NCBI RefSeq assembly: GCF_001485435.1
Contig: NZ_BCMS01000003.1
Span: forward strand, 1 to 64,000
Length of the DNA stretch: 64,000 nt
Direction: 5' to 3'
Source of the DNA: Deinococcus grandis
GTDB lineage: Bacteria > Deinococcota > Deinococci > Deinococcales > Deinococcaceae
Positions 32,346 to 40,813 of this stretch are shown here, in pieces. The first letter of the stretch is position 1. Each line of letters begins with the position of its first letter. The notes below the pieces were generated by a model, which saw nothing but the letters and a program-made list of their open reading frames with translations, did no database searches and had not been told where the DNA came from. A program made the translations under genes and the position numbers.

Positions 32346-32400
32346 CCCTGCAGGATTTCGTGCTGCCATTGTTGGCAGAGTCCAGCCCCCGCGTCAAGTG
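32346..32400 (-). promoter_or_regulatory. Candidate promoter of the ssb operon leader
   Basis: On the minus strand TTGACG is followed after 18 bases by AACAAT, just below the end of the primase gene and above the GCCCCCGTTGTC box. The -10 match is weak. Confidence 0.35.
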
Positions 32401-33590
32401 CTCCTCCCGTACCGCACCCGCCGGGCGCGGAGGAAGGTATCCAGGGAACCAGGCATAGCCTCACGGCGCTCATGTGCGATGTAGGCCGCGCGAGCGGTCT
32501 TCGGGGCCGCGTCATGGCCGATCAAGCGCAGGTACCGGATGGTGTCCTCGATGGGCCGTCCAGTGGCCGCCCACTCGCGCGCGACAAGGTGCGCCGCCCG
32601 CGCTTGATCTTCGGGTGGGAGTTGGGTGTACACGTCCTCCAGGGCCTGGGTTGCGGTCTGTGGCGTCGGCCGGGCATCTGTGCTGCTGTACCCCCACGGC
32701 TCACCGCGTGGTGCGGCGTACGCGGTGCGCATGCTCGCGCGGTACTCGTCCAGGGTGTACGGCGCGCCCCGCCCATCCGGGTGCTGATGGCCGACGTGGC
32801 TGACGTACGTCTGGCCGACCTGGAGCACTTCCGCGTGGCTGTACCCGTTGTTGTACAGCGCCCACGCAAGGTGATACCCCGTGTCGTTCCGGCCGCCGAG
32901 CGTCCCGTCCTGAACTTTCTGGAGGGCCCAGTCCAGGATGCGGCCGCTGGGGTATCGGTCGTCGCCGCGGGGGAGAGGACCGGTCATCGGTGGTGGCGCC
33001 GGGAGTGGCGGCACCAGGCGGAGCGCTTCGCGCAGGGTCAGGGGCAAGTCGTCGAGCGTGTCGAGGTCCGCCGGGTCCCGGAGGTACACATAAGGCCCCT
33101 TGCGGGTCACGGTCGGCGGCAGGATGGCATTCCCGCCGTCGCCCCGGACGTCGACGCAGTCGGGCGCGCCGTGGGTGGACTTCCCGACCAGATTCCCGAC
33201 GCGCCACTCGGGTGCCCGCAAGTGCCAGTGATAGCCGCCGCCCGTGCGGACGTGCGGCCGGATACCCAGCGAGTGGGCGTACGCGCGGCCCTCGTCACCG
33301 TCGAAGTCAATGACGATCCGGCCACTGATGCGGCCGGTCACGAGTGCCATCCCGACGTTCTGCGTGTTGGCGAACCACGCCGTGACGGTTTCTGCGGAGG
33401 GGGCGGCAGTCTGGAGGGGCTTCCAGCTGGCCCGGAGACGGGCGTGGTTCTCCGGGTCAGGACGGTGGTAGCCCGTGCGGATCAACAGGGCACTGTGTGG
33501 ATCCTTGTCCCGGTCATTGCCTGCGTGCACGGGGAGGATAGAGCACCCCCGTGCCAGGCACGCGAGGGCTTCATCAAGCAGCGCTGCCAT
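32394..33590 (-). CDS. Primase-polymerase (PrimPol-type)
   Basis: A 398-residue protein with an archaeo-eukaryotic primase core: IDFDGDEG (94-101) with the DxD metal site, TGGGYHWHLRAP (116-127) with the catalytic His region, and VDVRGDGGNAILPP (146-159). The C-terminal half is helical and of the kind seen in plasmid RepB/primase proteins. It would make primers for plasmid replication or on transferred single strands. The ATG at 33590 overlaps the upstream gene's end by 17 bases. Confidence 0.8.
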   Translation of the reverse strand: MAALLDEALACLARGCSILPVHAGNDRDKDPHSALLIRTGYHRPDPENHARLRASWKPLQTAAPSAETVTAWFANTQNVGMALVTGRISGRIVIDFDGDEGRAYAHSLGIRPHVRTGGGYHWHLRAPEWRVGNLVGKSTHGAPDCVDVRGDGGNAILPPTVTRKGPYVYLRDPADLDTLDDLPLTLREALRLVPPLPAPPPMTGPLPRGDDRYPSGRILDWALQKVQDGTLGGRNDTGYHLAWALYNNGYSHAEVLQVGQTYVSHVGHQHPDGRGAPYTLDEYRASMRTAYAAPRGEPWGYSSTDARPTPQTATQALEDVYTQLPPEDQARAAHLVAREWAATGRPIEDTIRYLRLIGHDAAPKTARAAYIAHERREAMPGSLDTFLRARRVRYGRST

Positions 33591-34038
33591 CGTTCACTTC
33601 GACCTGGGGTTCAGTGCTCGGCTGGCTCTCGTCCACAGGTTGCTGGGGACCTTCTGCACCTTTCTTCGGGGTCACGGCTGCGGGTTTTCCGGGTTGACGC
33701 TCTTGCGCGGCCGCTTTGGGGGTACGGTCCGGGCGGGGCTGAGAGCGAGCCTCAATGATGGCCGCCAGGAGGGACGCGTCAATGTGCACCGCAATGTTCG
33801 CCGGGATGGGCGTGTTGCTGGGCTTGAGGAGGGCCCGGATTTTGGTGCTCAGATCGCTCAGCCAGACCTGGGAGTTGGTGTCGAGCAGCATGAGGTAGTC
33901 CTGCTGCTCACCGGCGCTGGCCACGGGCACAGCGGGCAGCGTGCCATTGCGGACAGCTTCGTGGACGAGACGACCGAACAGGGGGCGCAGCGCTTCGGGG
34001 AACGTCAGGGCGGCTTGGCTGGAGAGGGTGGGGGTCAT
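33574..34038 (-). CDS. Unknown protein of the primase operon
   Basis: A 154-residue protein. Residues 1-90 are folded (FPEALRPLFGRLVHEAVRNG, then YLMLLDTNSQVWLSDLSTKI). The rest is Pro/Gln/Lys-rich, probably a flexible tail (TPKAAAQERQPGKPAAVTPK). No family is recognised. It overlaps both neighbours by a few bases in the order 34035, 33574, 32394, so joint translation is likely. Confidence 0.6.
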   Translation of the reverse strand: MTPTLSSQAALTFPEALRPLFGRLVHEAVRNGTLPAVPVASAGEQQDYLMLLDTNSQVWLSDLSTKIRALLKPSNTPIPANIAVHIDASLLAAIIEARSQPRPDRTPKAAAQERQPGKPAAVTPKKGAEGPQQPVDESQPSTEPQVEVNDGSAA

Positions 34039-34874
34039 GCGGGGTGTACCTCGCTGAGGGTTCTGAGCAGGCGGGCCAGTTGCCGCGGGCTGGTCAGGCA
34101 GAGTTTCATGGGTTGCAGGAGTGCGTCCTCAAGGGTTTGAACCTTGTGTTGCAGGGCGGGGAGCTCGTCGTTGTGCATCAGGGTGCCCAGCACGAGAAGG
34201 TGCCCGTTCTCCGTGCTGTGGGGGTACAGGCGTCTGGTGGTGAAGGGGACGACCGGGTGGTCTCGCAGAACGCCAGGGGTAGGCGGATACGTCGTGGGGT
34301 CGATGTAGGGCAGGCCGAGCATGGCAGCTCGCGCGTCCGCTTCTTCCTCCGGATTGGGCCGGTAGTTCTCCCAGGCAGACCTGGGCAGGAGCGCCGCCAG
34401 GGCAGCAGCGTCCTCCACGTCCCGCCAGTGCGCGCGCGCATCCGGGTAGACCAGCGTGAAGAGTTCCCGGAAGGTCGCGGGCGGGGCCAGATCAATGCGG
34501 AGCGTGGCCTGACCGCCCGGCACGAGTGGGTTGAAGTGGGCGCGGAGCGACGCGAAGTCCGTCACGCGGGCGAGCGGGTCAGGGCTGAGCAGGTGAATGG
34601 TGGTGAAGGCCCTGACACGTGGGAGGACCAGGTGGTCGAGGGCGAGGTGGAGGGGCAGCAGGCGGGCGTCGATCGGGCCAGCAGCGGCCGGGTGAGGGAC
34701 AAACGTGCGGTTGCTGCGTTGGGCGAGCTGCGCCCAGACGGTGTCGGTCTGGGCGCCCAGGTGCCGGTGGAGGGCGTTGAGGACGCTGCCGCCATCCTTC
34801 AGTTCTGCCGCCGTGCTGGCCAGTACCGGGGCTGGAATCAGCCCCGTTCGCGCGTACTGGTCAAGGGTCTGCAT
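34035..34874 (-). CDS. Protein with an MshEN/GspE-N-like domain
   Basis: A 279-residue protein. The part ELKDGGSVLNALHRHLGAQT, followed by VWAQLAQRSNRTFVP, DARLLPLHLALDHLVLPRVR and LSPDPLARVTDFASLRAHF (about 25-140), has the order of the N-terminal domain of type II/IV pilus ATPases, which can bind cyclic di-GMP. No ATPase domain follows; the C-terminal half is unknown. It lies in the primase operon and not in the pilus operons, so its role is unclear. The start is the ATG at 34874, next to the upstream stop. Confidence 0.45.
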   Translation of the reverse strand: MQTLDQYARTGLIPAPVLASTAAELKDGGSVLNALHRHLGAQTDTVWAQLAQRSNRTFVPHPAAAGPIDARLLPLHLALDHLVLPRVRAFTTIHLLSPDPLARVTDFASLRAHFNPLVPGGQATLRIDLAPPATFRELFTLVYPDARAHWRDVEDAAALAALLPRSAWENYRPNPEEEADARAAMLGLPYIDPTTYPPTPGVLRDHPVVPFTTRRLYPHSTENGHLLVLGTLMHNDELPALQHKVQTLEDALLQPMKLCLTSPRQLARLLRTLSEVHPA

Positions 34875-34875
34875 G

Positions 34876-35931
34876 TCAGAGGATGTTGCCGTCTGCCCAG
34901 CAGGTGCTGGCCGCGAACCGGGCAAAGCGGTCAAAGAGTGGGTTGGGTGCACGGGCCGCCTGGATCTGCGTGCGGATGCGGAATGCCTCGCGGGCCAGGG
35001 AGCGCAGGCGGGTCCCACTGCGGCCCAGATCATGCGTGCCTTCCTGCTTGGCGAGATGATCGGCCTGTTCCCAGATTCGCCGCGCGCCGTCCGTGGAGTG
35101 GTGGACGTCGATGCGGCCGCCTCCTCCTCCGACCTGGAGGACCCATTCCATCATGTTGAGTTCCGCGTCGATCAGATCGTCGCCAGTGGACGCCGTGGCG
35201 TGGACAACGATGGTGCCGAGGCCGACCATGACGACGCCGGTATACACGCGTTCGTAGTCCGTGATGGCGGCGGTGTGGACGACGTAGGTGACGAGGGGAC
35301 TGGGGGTGGGCATCTTGCCGTCTTTCATGAGCTTCATCAGGTCACGCCAGATGGGGGATTCCCGTTCGGGGCGCGCGAGGACGAAGCTCTTGCCGGATTT
35401 CGCCAGCGAGCGGGCGAGTTCGCCGTACTCGTCACTTTTATTGCGCAGGTCACGGATGGCGTTGGTGATTTCGGATTCGGTGGTGTGAATGCGAATGGTG
35501 CTGCGCGTGCGGCTGAGACGAGCGGCCTCGGTCAGGGCTTGCACGACCCAGTTGTCGTCCTGTGGTTGGGAGTGGTAGTTGCCGATCGTGGCGTCCAGGC
35601 GCGCGTCCTTGAGCACATGGACGTAGGTGAGGATGCCCGCGAACCGGGTGATGTAGATGTCGTCGAACTGACGGTATGAGCGCTTTGGAGGGGCTGGCTC
35701 GGCCGTCTGGCCCTGAGTGGGCAGCTGTGCCGTGGGCTGGGAAGCTGCGGGTGCCGGGGGCGGTGGCGTGAACGCGGGTTGCACCTGCGGTTCTACGACC
35801 CTCGGTTCCACGATCTGCGGTTCTACGACTGTCGGCTCCACGAACTGCGGTGCCACGAGCTGTCGCGCGGCGACCGGTTGGGCTGGGCGGGCCAGCACGG
35901 GGGTTGGACTTGGTATGGGTGAATCGCTCAT
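34876..35931 (-). CDS. Unknown protein with VEP repeats and a conserved alpha/beta core
   Basis: A 351-residue protein. Residues 25-55 carry a short repeat (VEPTVVEPQIVEPRVVEPQV), then Pro/Ala linker. The core from about residue 85 looks genuine: YRQFDDIYITRFAGILTYVH, then RSTIRIHTTESEITNAIRDL, and VYTGVVMVGLGTIVVHATAS. It has several acidic residues, and a nuclease or nucleotide-binding role is possible but unproven. A strong SD sequence (GGAGG) precedes the ATG at 35931. The first 482 bases also code, out of frame, for the end of the upstream protein. Confidence 0.65.
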   Translation of the reverse strand: MSDSPIPSPTPVLARPAQPVAARQLVAPQFVEPTVVEPQIVEPRVVEPQVQPAFTPPPPAPAASQPTAQLPTQGQTAEPAPPKRSYRQFDDIYITRFAGILTYVHVLKDARLDATIGNYHSQPQDDNWVVQALTEAARLSRTRSTIRIHTTESEITNAIRDLRNKSDEYGELARSLAKSGKSFVLARPERESPIWRDLMKLMKDGKMPTPSPLVTYVVHTAAITDYERVYTGVVMVGLGTIVVHATASTGDDLIDAELNMMEWVLQVGGGGGRIDVHHSTDGARRIWEQADHLAKQEGTHDLGRSGTRLRSLAREAFRIRTQIQAARAPNPLFDRFARFAASTCWADGNIL

Positions 35932-36760
35932 AGGTGACCTCCAGCGGTGTGCCGCGTGTGGGTGGAGCAGGGCGGCCGGTTGCCCTCACGGGTGGACCGG
36001 TGCGCCGGGTGGCCCGCGGCGTTTGACCCTGCGGCTGCGGCGCACGCGGCCCGCGAGGGTGAGGCTGGTGAACCGGCGCGCGGGGTGCGGGGCGCACCGG
36101 CGCGCGGCGGGTGGCGGCAACCAGAGGCTCGGCGATCGGTGCGGTCACGGGCTGGGGTGCCGGCAGATCACGGAGGTACTCCAGCACAAGCAACGAGCCC
36201 GTGCGGAGGGCGGCGCAGCCGCGCTCGACCAACTGCTCGGCGGCCTGAAGGATGGTGGACCGGGCGAGCTTGAGCTCGGTCACCATGCGGGTGATGCTGT
36301 CCCGGCGCGCATTCAGATGTTTTACGTGGTTGAGGATGCGTTGCAGATCCTCGTCGTTGGCGTCAGGCGCAGGTTGCTCGGGCTGCATGACACTCAGGAT
36401 CCGGGTGCGTTTGCCGTGCAGGCTGATCGTCACGATGGACTGCGGGCCATCCAGCAGCCAGGCCAAAAAGGCGGCGCTGATACCGAGGCGTTTGATGATG
36501 GGCAGCCGGACGCTGGGACCGTGGCGCTTGAGGTCCTCGGCGAGGAGGTGCAGGTGGTTGGTCCGGGCGGCGTTGATCTGGGCGGTGACGACGTAGTAGA
36601 CGCCGGCCACGCAGGTGATGGTGCCATCGGCGAGGCCCTGGGTGAGTTGTGTCCGGACGTGGTCTTTGCAGATCGGCGCAGCCGCGCGCAGCTCCGTGAG
36701 GATTTGCATGGTGGTCATGCACATCCCGGTTGTGCTCAGGTGTTGGAGGACGCGGCTCAT
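35450..36760 (-). CDS. Winged-helix-like protein with Arg/Pro-rich tail overlapping the next gene
   Basis: A 436-residue frame. Residues 1-200 look like one or two winged helices: MTTMQILTELRAAAPICKD, then HVRTQLTQGLADGTITCVAG and ITRMVTELKLARSTILQAAE. From about 215 to the end it is Arg/Pro/Thr-rich. The last 160 codons lie over the start of the next gene in another frame; no earlier stop exists. Its ATG at 36760 has CACGGT six bases above and faces the AT-rich TTGGAGA repeats, so it may regulate the divergent gene pair. Confidence 0.55.
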   Translation of the reverse strand: MSRVLQHLSTTGMCMTTMQILTELRAAAPICKDHVRTQLTQGLADGTITCVAGVYYVVTAQINAARTNHLHLLAEDLKRHGPSVRLPIIKRLGISAAFLAWLLDGPQSIVTISLHGKRTRILSVMQPEQPAPDANDEDLQRILNHVKHLNARRDSITRMVTELKLARSTILQAAEQLVERGCAALRTGSLLVLEYLRDLPAPQPVTAPIAEPLVAATRRAPVRPAPRAPVHQPHPRGPRAPQPQGQTPRATRRTGPPVRATGRPAPPTRGTPLEVTYERFTHTKSNPRAGPPSPTGRRATARGTAVRGADSRRTADRGTEGRRTAGATRVHATAPGTRSFPAHGTAAHSGPDGRASPSKALIPSVRRHLHHPVRGHPHLRPCAQGRAPGRHDRQLPLPTTGRQLGRASPDRGRSSQPHAQHHSHSHHRIRNHQRHP

Positions 36761-36779
36761 GCGCGCACCGTGTCAAATT

Positions 36780-37075
36780 AATTCTCTCCAAGTCTGATCG
36801 GGAGGGCGATACGTTTTTCGTTGTTTAGGACGGTGTTTTCGCCCAATCTCTCCAGTTTTAATTTTCTTATTTTTTACTCAGAATGAAATACTCAACAAAA
36901 TTTTCTTAATCTTGTAGTCAGACTTGGAGATATTGAGAGTTTTGTGAGGTTTTGGGGGTAATATGAGTGAAATTTGGAGATAAGTATTATGAGAGTTGGA
37001 GATAAATACAGCCGTTTATGGCGAATTCCACTCATAATTCGGTCAGACTTGGAGAGATTGAGTGGTCCCATGTCT
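36780..37075. repeat. AT-rich intergenic region with TTGGAGA repeats in both directions
   Basis: A region far poorer in GC than its surroundings. TCAGACTTGGAGA, one base, ATTGAG occurs at about 36920-36940 and 37042-37062, and its start also in inverted form at 36782-36798. Shorter forms (CTGGAGAGATTG inverted near 36845; TTGGAGATAA near 36972 and 36994) lie between. No gene is seen. It separates the winged-helix gene from the ATPase regulator and may be an operator array, an origin or a centromere. Confidence 0.6.
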
Positions 37076-37128
37076 AGACAGATTTGATCACAGATGCCCG
37101 TTCACCCTGCTGAGAGGATGCCGTACCC

Positions 37129-39774
37129 ATGCCAAACCGTCCACACATCCTCACCGACCTGCGTAATCCAGCGACCACCGTCGTCACCCTCGTGGCCGGC
37201 AACGGGTATGGCAAATCGACCCATCTGGTCGCCCTCAGTACCGATCCAGGGCACCTCTACATCCGGTTGAGCGATGCCGACCCTGACCCGATCAGCATCG
37301 CCCGGGTCATTGCTCGCGCACTCCCGTCCCACCCGGGCAATCAGCTCCCATACGAGCTCTCCCGGAGCACCGTGACTGAACGCGCGGCAGCGGCCGCCTT
37401 GCGGCACGACCTGAACCTGCACGCGCCCCTCACGCTCCTGCTCGACGACGCCGAAACGCTGAACAACGACGGCCGCCGCTTCTTCACCAACCTGCTTCCT
37501 CAACTCTCTGGCATCCGCTGGATCGTGGCCAGCACCACGCCAGAGGACTTCCCCACCCGCACCCTGCGCCTACGCAATGTGCCCACCCAACTGATCACAG
37601 ACCGCGAACTTGCCCTGAGCACGGACGAGATGCGCAACATGGGCCTGACTGACGCGCAGATGGAATTAACGCAGGGTTGGCCCGCCGCCGTCTCGCTGAT
37701 CACCCTGGGTGACGACCCCCGCGTGGTCGCCCAGGAGCTGCTCCTGACCGTGCCGGACACGATTATCCCGTCTCTCCGCCGCGCGAGCCTGCTGCCGACC
37801 TGGCGCACCCTTGATCCAGTCAACACGGCCTTGAACCTCACGGAAGGGTGGCTTGCGACGGCCCTGTCGTATGGCGTGCCCTGTACTCGCCTCGACAACG
37901 ACGCGTGGGTGCCGCACCCCATCGTGCGGGAAGAGCTGCGCCTGCAACTGCGAGTCCTGCCGTCGGAGTACGCCAGCGCCCAACAGGCGATCGCTGGGGC
38001 ACTCGAGACACACCAGCCTATGGCGGCCGTCGAAGCGTACCTGGCCAGCGGCGCCGGTACGGAGGCCCGGGCACTCCTCGAGCGGATGCTGCCGACCCTG
38101 CGGAGCGCAGAACAGCTGTCGGCGGCCCTCCCGCTCTTCCAGCGGGCCTCACCTGAACCTGGCTCACCCCTGCACGTCGCATACGCCCAGGCGTGCTTCG
38201 AAGCAGGCGCCCTGGTCCGCGGACTCAGCATGGCCGAACAAGCCCTTGGGGCCGGCGCCGACCCCGCCAGCACACACGCCTTGATCGGCCAATTCCGGTA
38301 CCGCACCGGGAACTACGAGCTCGCCGTCCAGCACCTGCAGGCCGCTATCACGTCCTCCACCCAGGCGCCGCCCTACGCGCTCCTCGCGCAGCTCAGCCTG
38401 GTGTACGCGCAGCATGCCCAGCAGCTCACAGGGGACGCTGCTCGCGAGTACGCGCAGAAAGCGGACGAGGCCGCCTATACCGTCCTGGCGACCGGGGACC
38501 TGACAGAGGAGCTGGGCAGCGCCATGGTCCTGGCCCGTGTCGCCCGTACCCTGGCGTGCGCGGTCCTGGGTGCCCGCCAGGCGGGCCGTGAAAGTGCCCG
38601 TCTCGCCCGGGAGGCCGCTGAGGTCCTGACGCCCAGCCTGGACGTCCTGACGGCCCTGCACCAGCTGGCCCGGTACTGGGCGGATGACGGCGATCTGGAT
38701 ACCGCGGCCGAGCTCCTCGCCCTGGCCGTGTCCATGGATACGGCGCAGCGGGATACTGCGCTGCAGGTGGCGGTGACTCGGGCGCGCCTGTACCTGCGGC
38801 ATGGTGATGCGGATTCCTGCGCGCACTACGCCACGCAGGCCGCGGCCATCGCGGAAGAGCTGCATCATCAGCCGGCGCTGCGCGAAGCGTTGATCCTGCT
38901 GGCTGCCACAGCCGTCCTGCCTGTCGGTGACGCGACGTCTATCCGCCTCCAGCGCCTGCGCGACCGTCTGGGTCATGAACGCGACGTCCACACGGCTCTG
39001 GCATACCTCGATCAGGCCTTCCTCAATCCCAATCGCCGAGTCACCGGCAGTCGGTTGGCGTTGCCCCTGGAACTCCGGGCACTGCTTTTGGTTGCCGCCC
39101 TCCGGTCGCAGACCCTCGACATCACGCTGTCCAGCGAACTGGACTTCCTGTACCGTCGGCTCGGCGCCGGTGTCATCAACAGTTACGGGCAGCTGTTGAA
39201 GGTGGCGATCCCCCCCCTGCTGCCGGGGATGAACCACCGGCAAACCCTGGAAGTAGCCATCCTCCGACCCATGCCGGAAATTCGCGTGAACGGGACAGTA
39301 CTCGACTTGCAGCCCGTCCTGGTACTGCCCATGATCATCCTGGCTCAGCGCGGTGAACTGGCCGTCTCAGCCGCGCAGGACGTGTACGCCCCCGACTACC
39401 GCGGGAAGCCGGAACAGAATCACTACAAGCTGAAAACTGCGTTCAAGGCGGCCACGGGTCACACTGCGCCGCTCGGGTCCGAACGTGGCAGTCTGACCCT
39501 CTCCGGCTGGCACGTACGGAGTGATCTGAACGCGCTCAGCGAGTGTCCATTCCAGGATCTGCTGCGGCTGTACCGCGCCCCGGTGTACGCCCGACACGAT
39601 CCGACACCAGCCCTGACGGATCTGCGGGATGAAGCCCGGCGGATCCTCGCGCAGCGGCTCGCGCAGTGGTCACGAGTCGACCCGGACGCCGCAGAGGCCG
39701 CCCGGGTCGAACTGTGCACGCGTGATCCGCTGCTGATCAGCCTGTCTCGTCCAGCGGGTGCGTTGGCACCGTGA
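37129..39774 (+). CDS. MalT/AfsR-like STAND ATPase regulator
   Basis: An 881-residue protein. Walker A is GNGYGKST (24-31) and Walker B LTLLLDD (101-107), followed by the winged part of a STAND NTPase. A long helical-repeat (TPR-like) region spans about 290-650. The C-terminal 200 residues contain a winged-helix-like segment (IRVNGTVLDLQPVLVLPMII, then NHYKLKTAFKAATGH), as in SARP/BTAD regulators, though in an unusual order. Such proteins are ligand-gated transcription activators. It lies downstream of the TTGGAGA repeats. The start is the first ATG after the AT-rich region. Confidence 0.65.
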   Translation: MPNRPHILTDLRNPATTVVTLVAGNGYGKSTHLVALSTDPGHLYIRLSDADPDPISIARVIARALPSHPGNQLPYELSRSTVTERAAAAALRHDLNLHAPLTLLLDDAETLNNDGRRFFTNLLPQLSGIRWIVASTTPEDFPTRTLRLRNVPTQLITDRELALSTDEMRNMGLTDAQMELTQGWPAAVSLITLGDDPRVVAQELLLTVPDTIIPSLRRASLLPTWRTLDPVNTALNLTEGWLATALSYGVPCTRLDNDAWVPHPIVREELRLQLRVLPSEYASAQQAIAGALETHQPMAAVEAYLASGAGTEARALLERMLPTLRSAEQLSAALPLFQRASPEPGSPLHVAYAQACFEAGALVRGLSMAEQALGAGADPASTHALIGQFRYRTGNYELAVQHLQAAITSSTQAPPYALLAQLSLVYAQHAQQLTGDAAREYAQKADEAAYTVLATGDLTEELGSAMVLARVARTLACAVLGARQAGRESARLAREAAEVLTPSLDVLTALHQLARYWADDGDLDTAAELLALAVSMDTAQRDTALQVAVTRARLYLRHGDADSCAHYATQAAAIAEELHHQPALREALILLAATAVLPVGDATSIRLQRLRDRLGHERDVHTALAYLDQAFLNPNRRVTGSRLALPLELRALLLVAALRSQTLDITLSSELDFLYRRLGAGVINSYGQLLKVAIPPLLPGMNHRQTLEVAILRPMPEIRVNGTVLDLQPVLVLPMIILAQRGELAVSAAQDVYAPDYRGKPEQNHYKLKTAFKAATGHTAPLGSERGSLTLSGWHVRSDLNALSECPFQDLLRLYRAPVYARHDPTPALTDLRDEARRILAQRLAQWSRVDPDAAEAARVELCTRDPLLISLSRPAGALAP

Positions 39775-40222
39775 ACCCAGGCGGGGGAATGCGGAAACCC
39801 CGCTCAGCTGGAGGATACCGGTGCTGCTCTGGACCCTCCCACCACGCGGCCCGAATCGTGGCCTGGATTTCCTGTGCTTCATGGGCTGTCTGGGCCCGTG
39901 CGATCACCGTCCAGCGGCCGTAGTCCTCTGGGGTTGCATACGCCGTCTCGAACATCGTCCCGTCGTCGGCTTCCTCACAGGTGAAGTACGTGTACAGGTA
40001 CACGTCCCCACGCAACATCAGGTCGGCAAACCCCACGACCCGTTCCGCTCGCTTCCAGTACCAGTCGGGAACGTATTCGACTGCGGCCACGGTCCGGTCG
40101 GGCATCAGCATGCGTGCCCGGCCGGGCGCGATAGGCCTGGGATCCAAGAATGTGAAAACGCGCCCTGCCATTTCGATCACCCCTATGCCGATGAAACTCT
40201 CCGGTATGACATCAAACCGCAT
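39737..40222 (-). CDS. Unknown protein overlapping two plus-strand genes
   Basis: A 161-residue protein starting MRFDVIPESF. It is beta-rich in the middle (MAGRVFTFLDPRPIAPGR, then VVGFADLMLRGDVYLYTYFT) and helical near the end (AHEAQEIQATIRAAWWE). No family is recognised. The start at 40222 is supported by an SD sequence AGGAGG seven bases above. It overlaps the end of the ATPase regulator gene (38 bases, convergent) and the first 17 bases of the peptidase gene (divergent). Confidence 0.55.
   Translation of the reverse strand: MRFDVIPESFIGIGVIEMAGRVFTFLDPRPIAPGRARMLMPDRTVAAVEYVPDWYWKRAERVVGFADLMLRGDVYLYTYFTCEEADDGTMFETAYATPEDYGRWTVIARAQTAHEAQEIQATIRAAWWEGPEQHRYPPAERGFRIPPPGFTVPTHPLDETG
40176..40198 (+). 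promoter_or_regulatory. Regulon promoter signal before the C39-like peptidase gene
   Basis: ATCACC, 11 bases, GAAACT, seven bases, ATG at 40206. It is the weakest member of the set and lies inside the divergent gene. Confidence 0.55.
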
Positions 40223-40805
40223 TGCTGCCCTCCTGTTCTGGGCAACGGTCACTCATCTTACGATGGGCGGGGGAGCTGTGGCACAGCATGTGCCCGTTAG
40301 GTACGTGTCCCAGCCGTCTGGGTACGTGTTGCAGGGCATGCCCTTGGTACGCCAGACCTTCAACGCCTGTGGTCCTGCCAGTATCACGCAGGTCCTCGAG
40401 TACTACGGGATTCGGGTGACACAGGCGGCCGTCTCTGCTCAGACCCGCCCTACGTCCCGCTCGTATATGACCGCGCGCGCGATCGTCGATTACGCCCCAC
40501 AGGTTGGGATGGAGGCGCGCCTGTTCCGTGGTGGCAGCGTTCAAACCGTTCGCTCGGCCATCCGGAATGGGCTGCCGCTGATCGTCCTGCAGACGCAGAT
40601 GATCGCCGGGCGCAGCATCCCGCACTGGCGGGTTGCATCCGGATTCGACGACGCCCGCCGGCTGGTGTACCTCATGGATCCCCTGCTGGGGTACGTCACC
40701 ATGCCCTACGCAGATTTCGAACGGGTCTGGGCGGATCATCAGGGCACCTTCGCGGTCCTGTACCCCCCCGCCCTGCGGGACGTGGTGCGCCGCGCCATCG
40801 GCTGA
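40206..40805 (+). CDS. Secreted C39-like cysteine peptidase
   Basis: A 199-residue protein with a signal peptide (MTSNRIAALLFWATVTHLTM, cut after about GGGAVAQ). It has a papain-like C39 fold: catalytic Cys in QTFNACGPASI, His in IPHWRVASGFD, Asp in VYLMDPLLGYV. C39 peptidases clip leader peptides at double Gly or act as papain-like enzymes in the envelope. Being secreted and free of an ABC transporter, it more probably acts on exported pilins or cell-wall material. The promoter signal seven bases upstream fixes this start. Confidence 0.75.
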   Translation: MTSNRIAALLFWATVTHLTMGGGAVAQHVPVRYVSQPSGYVLQGMPLVRQTFNACGPASITQVLEYYGIRVTQAAVSAQTRPTSRSYMTARAIVDYAPQVGMEARLFRGGSVQTVRSAIRNGLPLIVLQTQMIAGRSIPHWRVASGFDDARRLVYLMDPLLGYVTMPYADFERVWADHQGTFAVLYPPALRDVVRRAIG

Positions 40806-40813
40806 GGAGCGGA

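Noticed and set aside
37129..39774. A plain LuxR-type MalT regulator
   Set aside because: No LuxR helix-turn-helix is seen at the C-terminus; the winged-helix-like segment fits the SARP/BTAD kind better.
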